This document shows, one piece after another, positions 63,905 to 64,000 of a DNA stretch of 64,000 nucleotides. The position numbers and the translations under genes are program-made. The stretch covers positions 12,711,001-12,775,000 of the forward strand of contig JAYKKT010000073.1 of the NCBI GenBank assembly GCA_036023115.1. Reading direction: 5' to 3'. This DNA comes from Brasenia schreberi (taxonomy: Eukaryota > Streptophyta > Magnoliopsida > Nymphaeales > Cabombaceae). Positions within the stretch are counted from its first letter, which is position 1. Every line of letters starts with the position of its first letter. Below the pieces are notes generated by a model, which saw only the letters and a program-made list of their open reading frames with translations, did no database searches and had not been told where the DNA came from.

Positions 63905-64000
63905 AATTAAAAAGATGTCTATGACAGAAATGAAGATGTTGAGATGGATGAGTGGTCATACAAGAAAAGACCGTATGCATAATGAGGTTATTAGAAACAA
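63905..64000 (+). mobile_element. RTE LINE C-terminal fragment running off the window
   Basis: Plus-strand match to the RTE frame ([15 protein letters not shown], then HNEVIRN), the same words as at 41150-41225. It faces the preceding reversed tail, so two RTE-family pieces sit head to head here. Confidence 0.85.

Overview
This is a nuclear window from a flowering plant. The genes are plant families split by canonical GT-AG introns: a MORC ATPase, a TPD1-like secreted protein, a membrane-anchored ubiquitin-fold protein, a CID/RPRD1-type RNA polymerase II CTD-binding protein, and a broken chlorophyll-pathway aminomutase. The transposons are plant-type RTE and L1 LINEs, Ty1/copia elements with tRNA-iMet primer sites, and hAT elements. 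TE-swollen introns and many hAT copies would fit a magnoliid or basal eudicot, but the species cannot be read from this sequence.

Layout. 95-9136 (+): 3' fourteen exons of a MORC gene; its introns hold an hAT element (973-2224), RTE LINE remnants and a copia 3' end with LTR. 12685-13813 (+): two-exon TPD1-like gene, followed by a decayed TPD1-like copy at 15300-15564. 18059-25293 (+): pseudogene of glutamate-1-semialdehyde aminomutase, with a gene-capturing LTR element (20052-23266, carrying a DUF868 fragment) in its second intron. 29264-32291 (-): an intact three-exon MUB gene. 37432-59673 (-): five exons of a CID/RPRD1-like gene, interrupted by a 20.2-kb intron. 61351-63638 (+): a chimeric LTR element carrying host-gene pieces and a 55-bp tandem array.

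The 20.2-kb intron is a readable TE stack. A decayed L1 LINE (about 41.6-57.7 kb, minus strand) was split by an hAT copy (44655-45767), a solo LTR, a gene-carrying LTR element (46166-49666, itself hit by another hAT at 46562-47646) and a copia element (51300-57504, itself hit by an RTE LINE at 52511-53820). Beside the L1 lies an hAT (38828-41559) containing an RTE insertion with a 16-bp target duplication. Most boundaries are fixed by target-site duplications read directly from the sequence.

The least expected content is a family of non-autonomous LTR elements (two copies, 46-49.7 kb and 61.3-63.6 kb) without retroviral genes. In their place they carry stitched fragments of host genes: the first half of a type-1 protein phosphatase, PPR protein pieces, and part of a conserved plant protein. 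A third element, of another LTR family, carries a DUF868 fragment.
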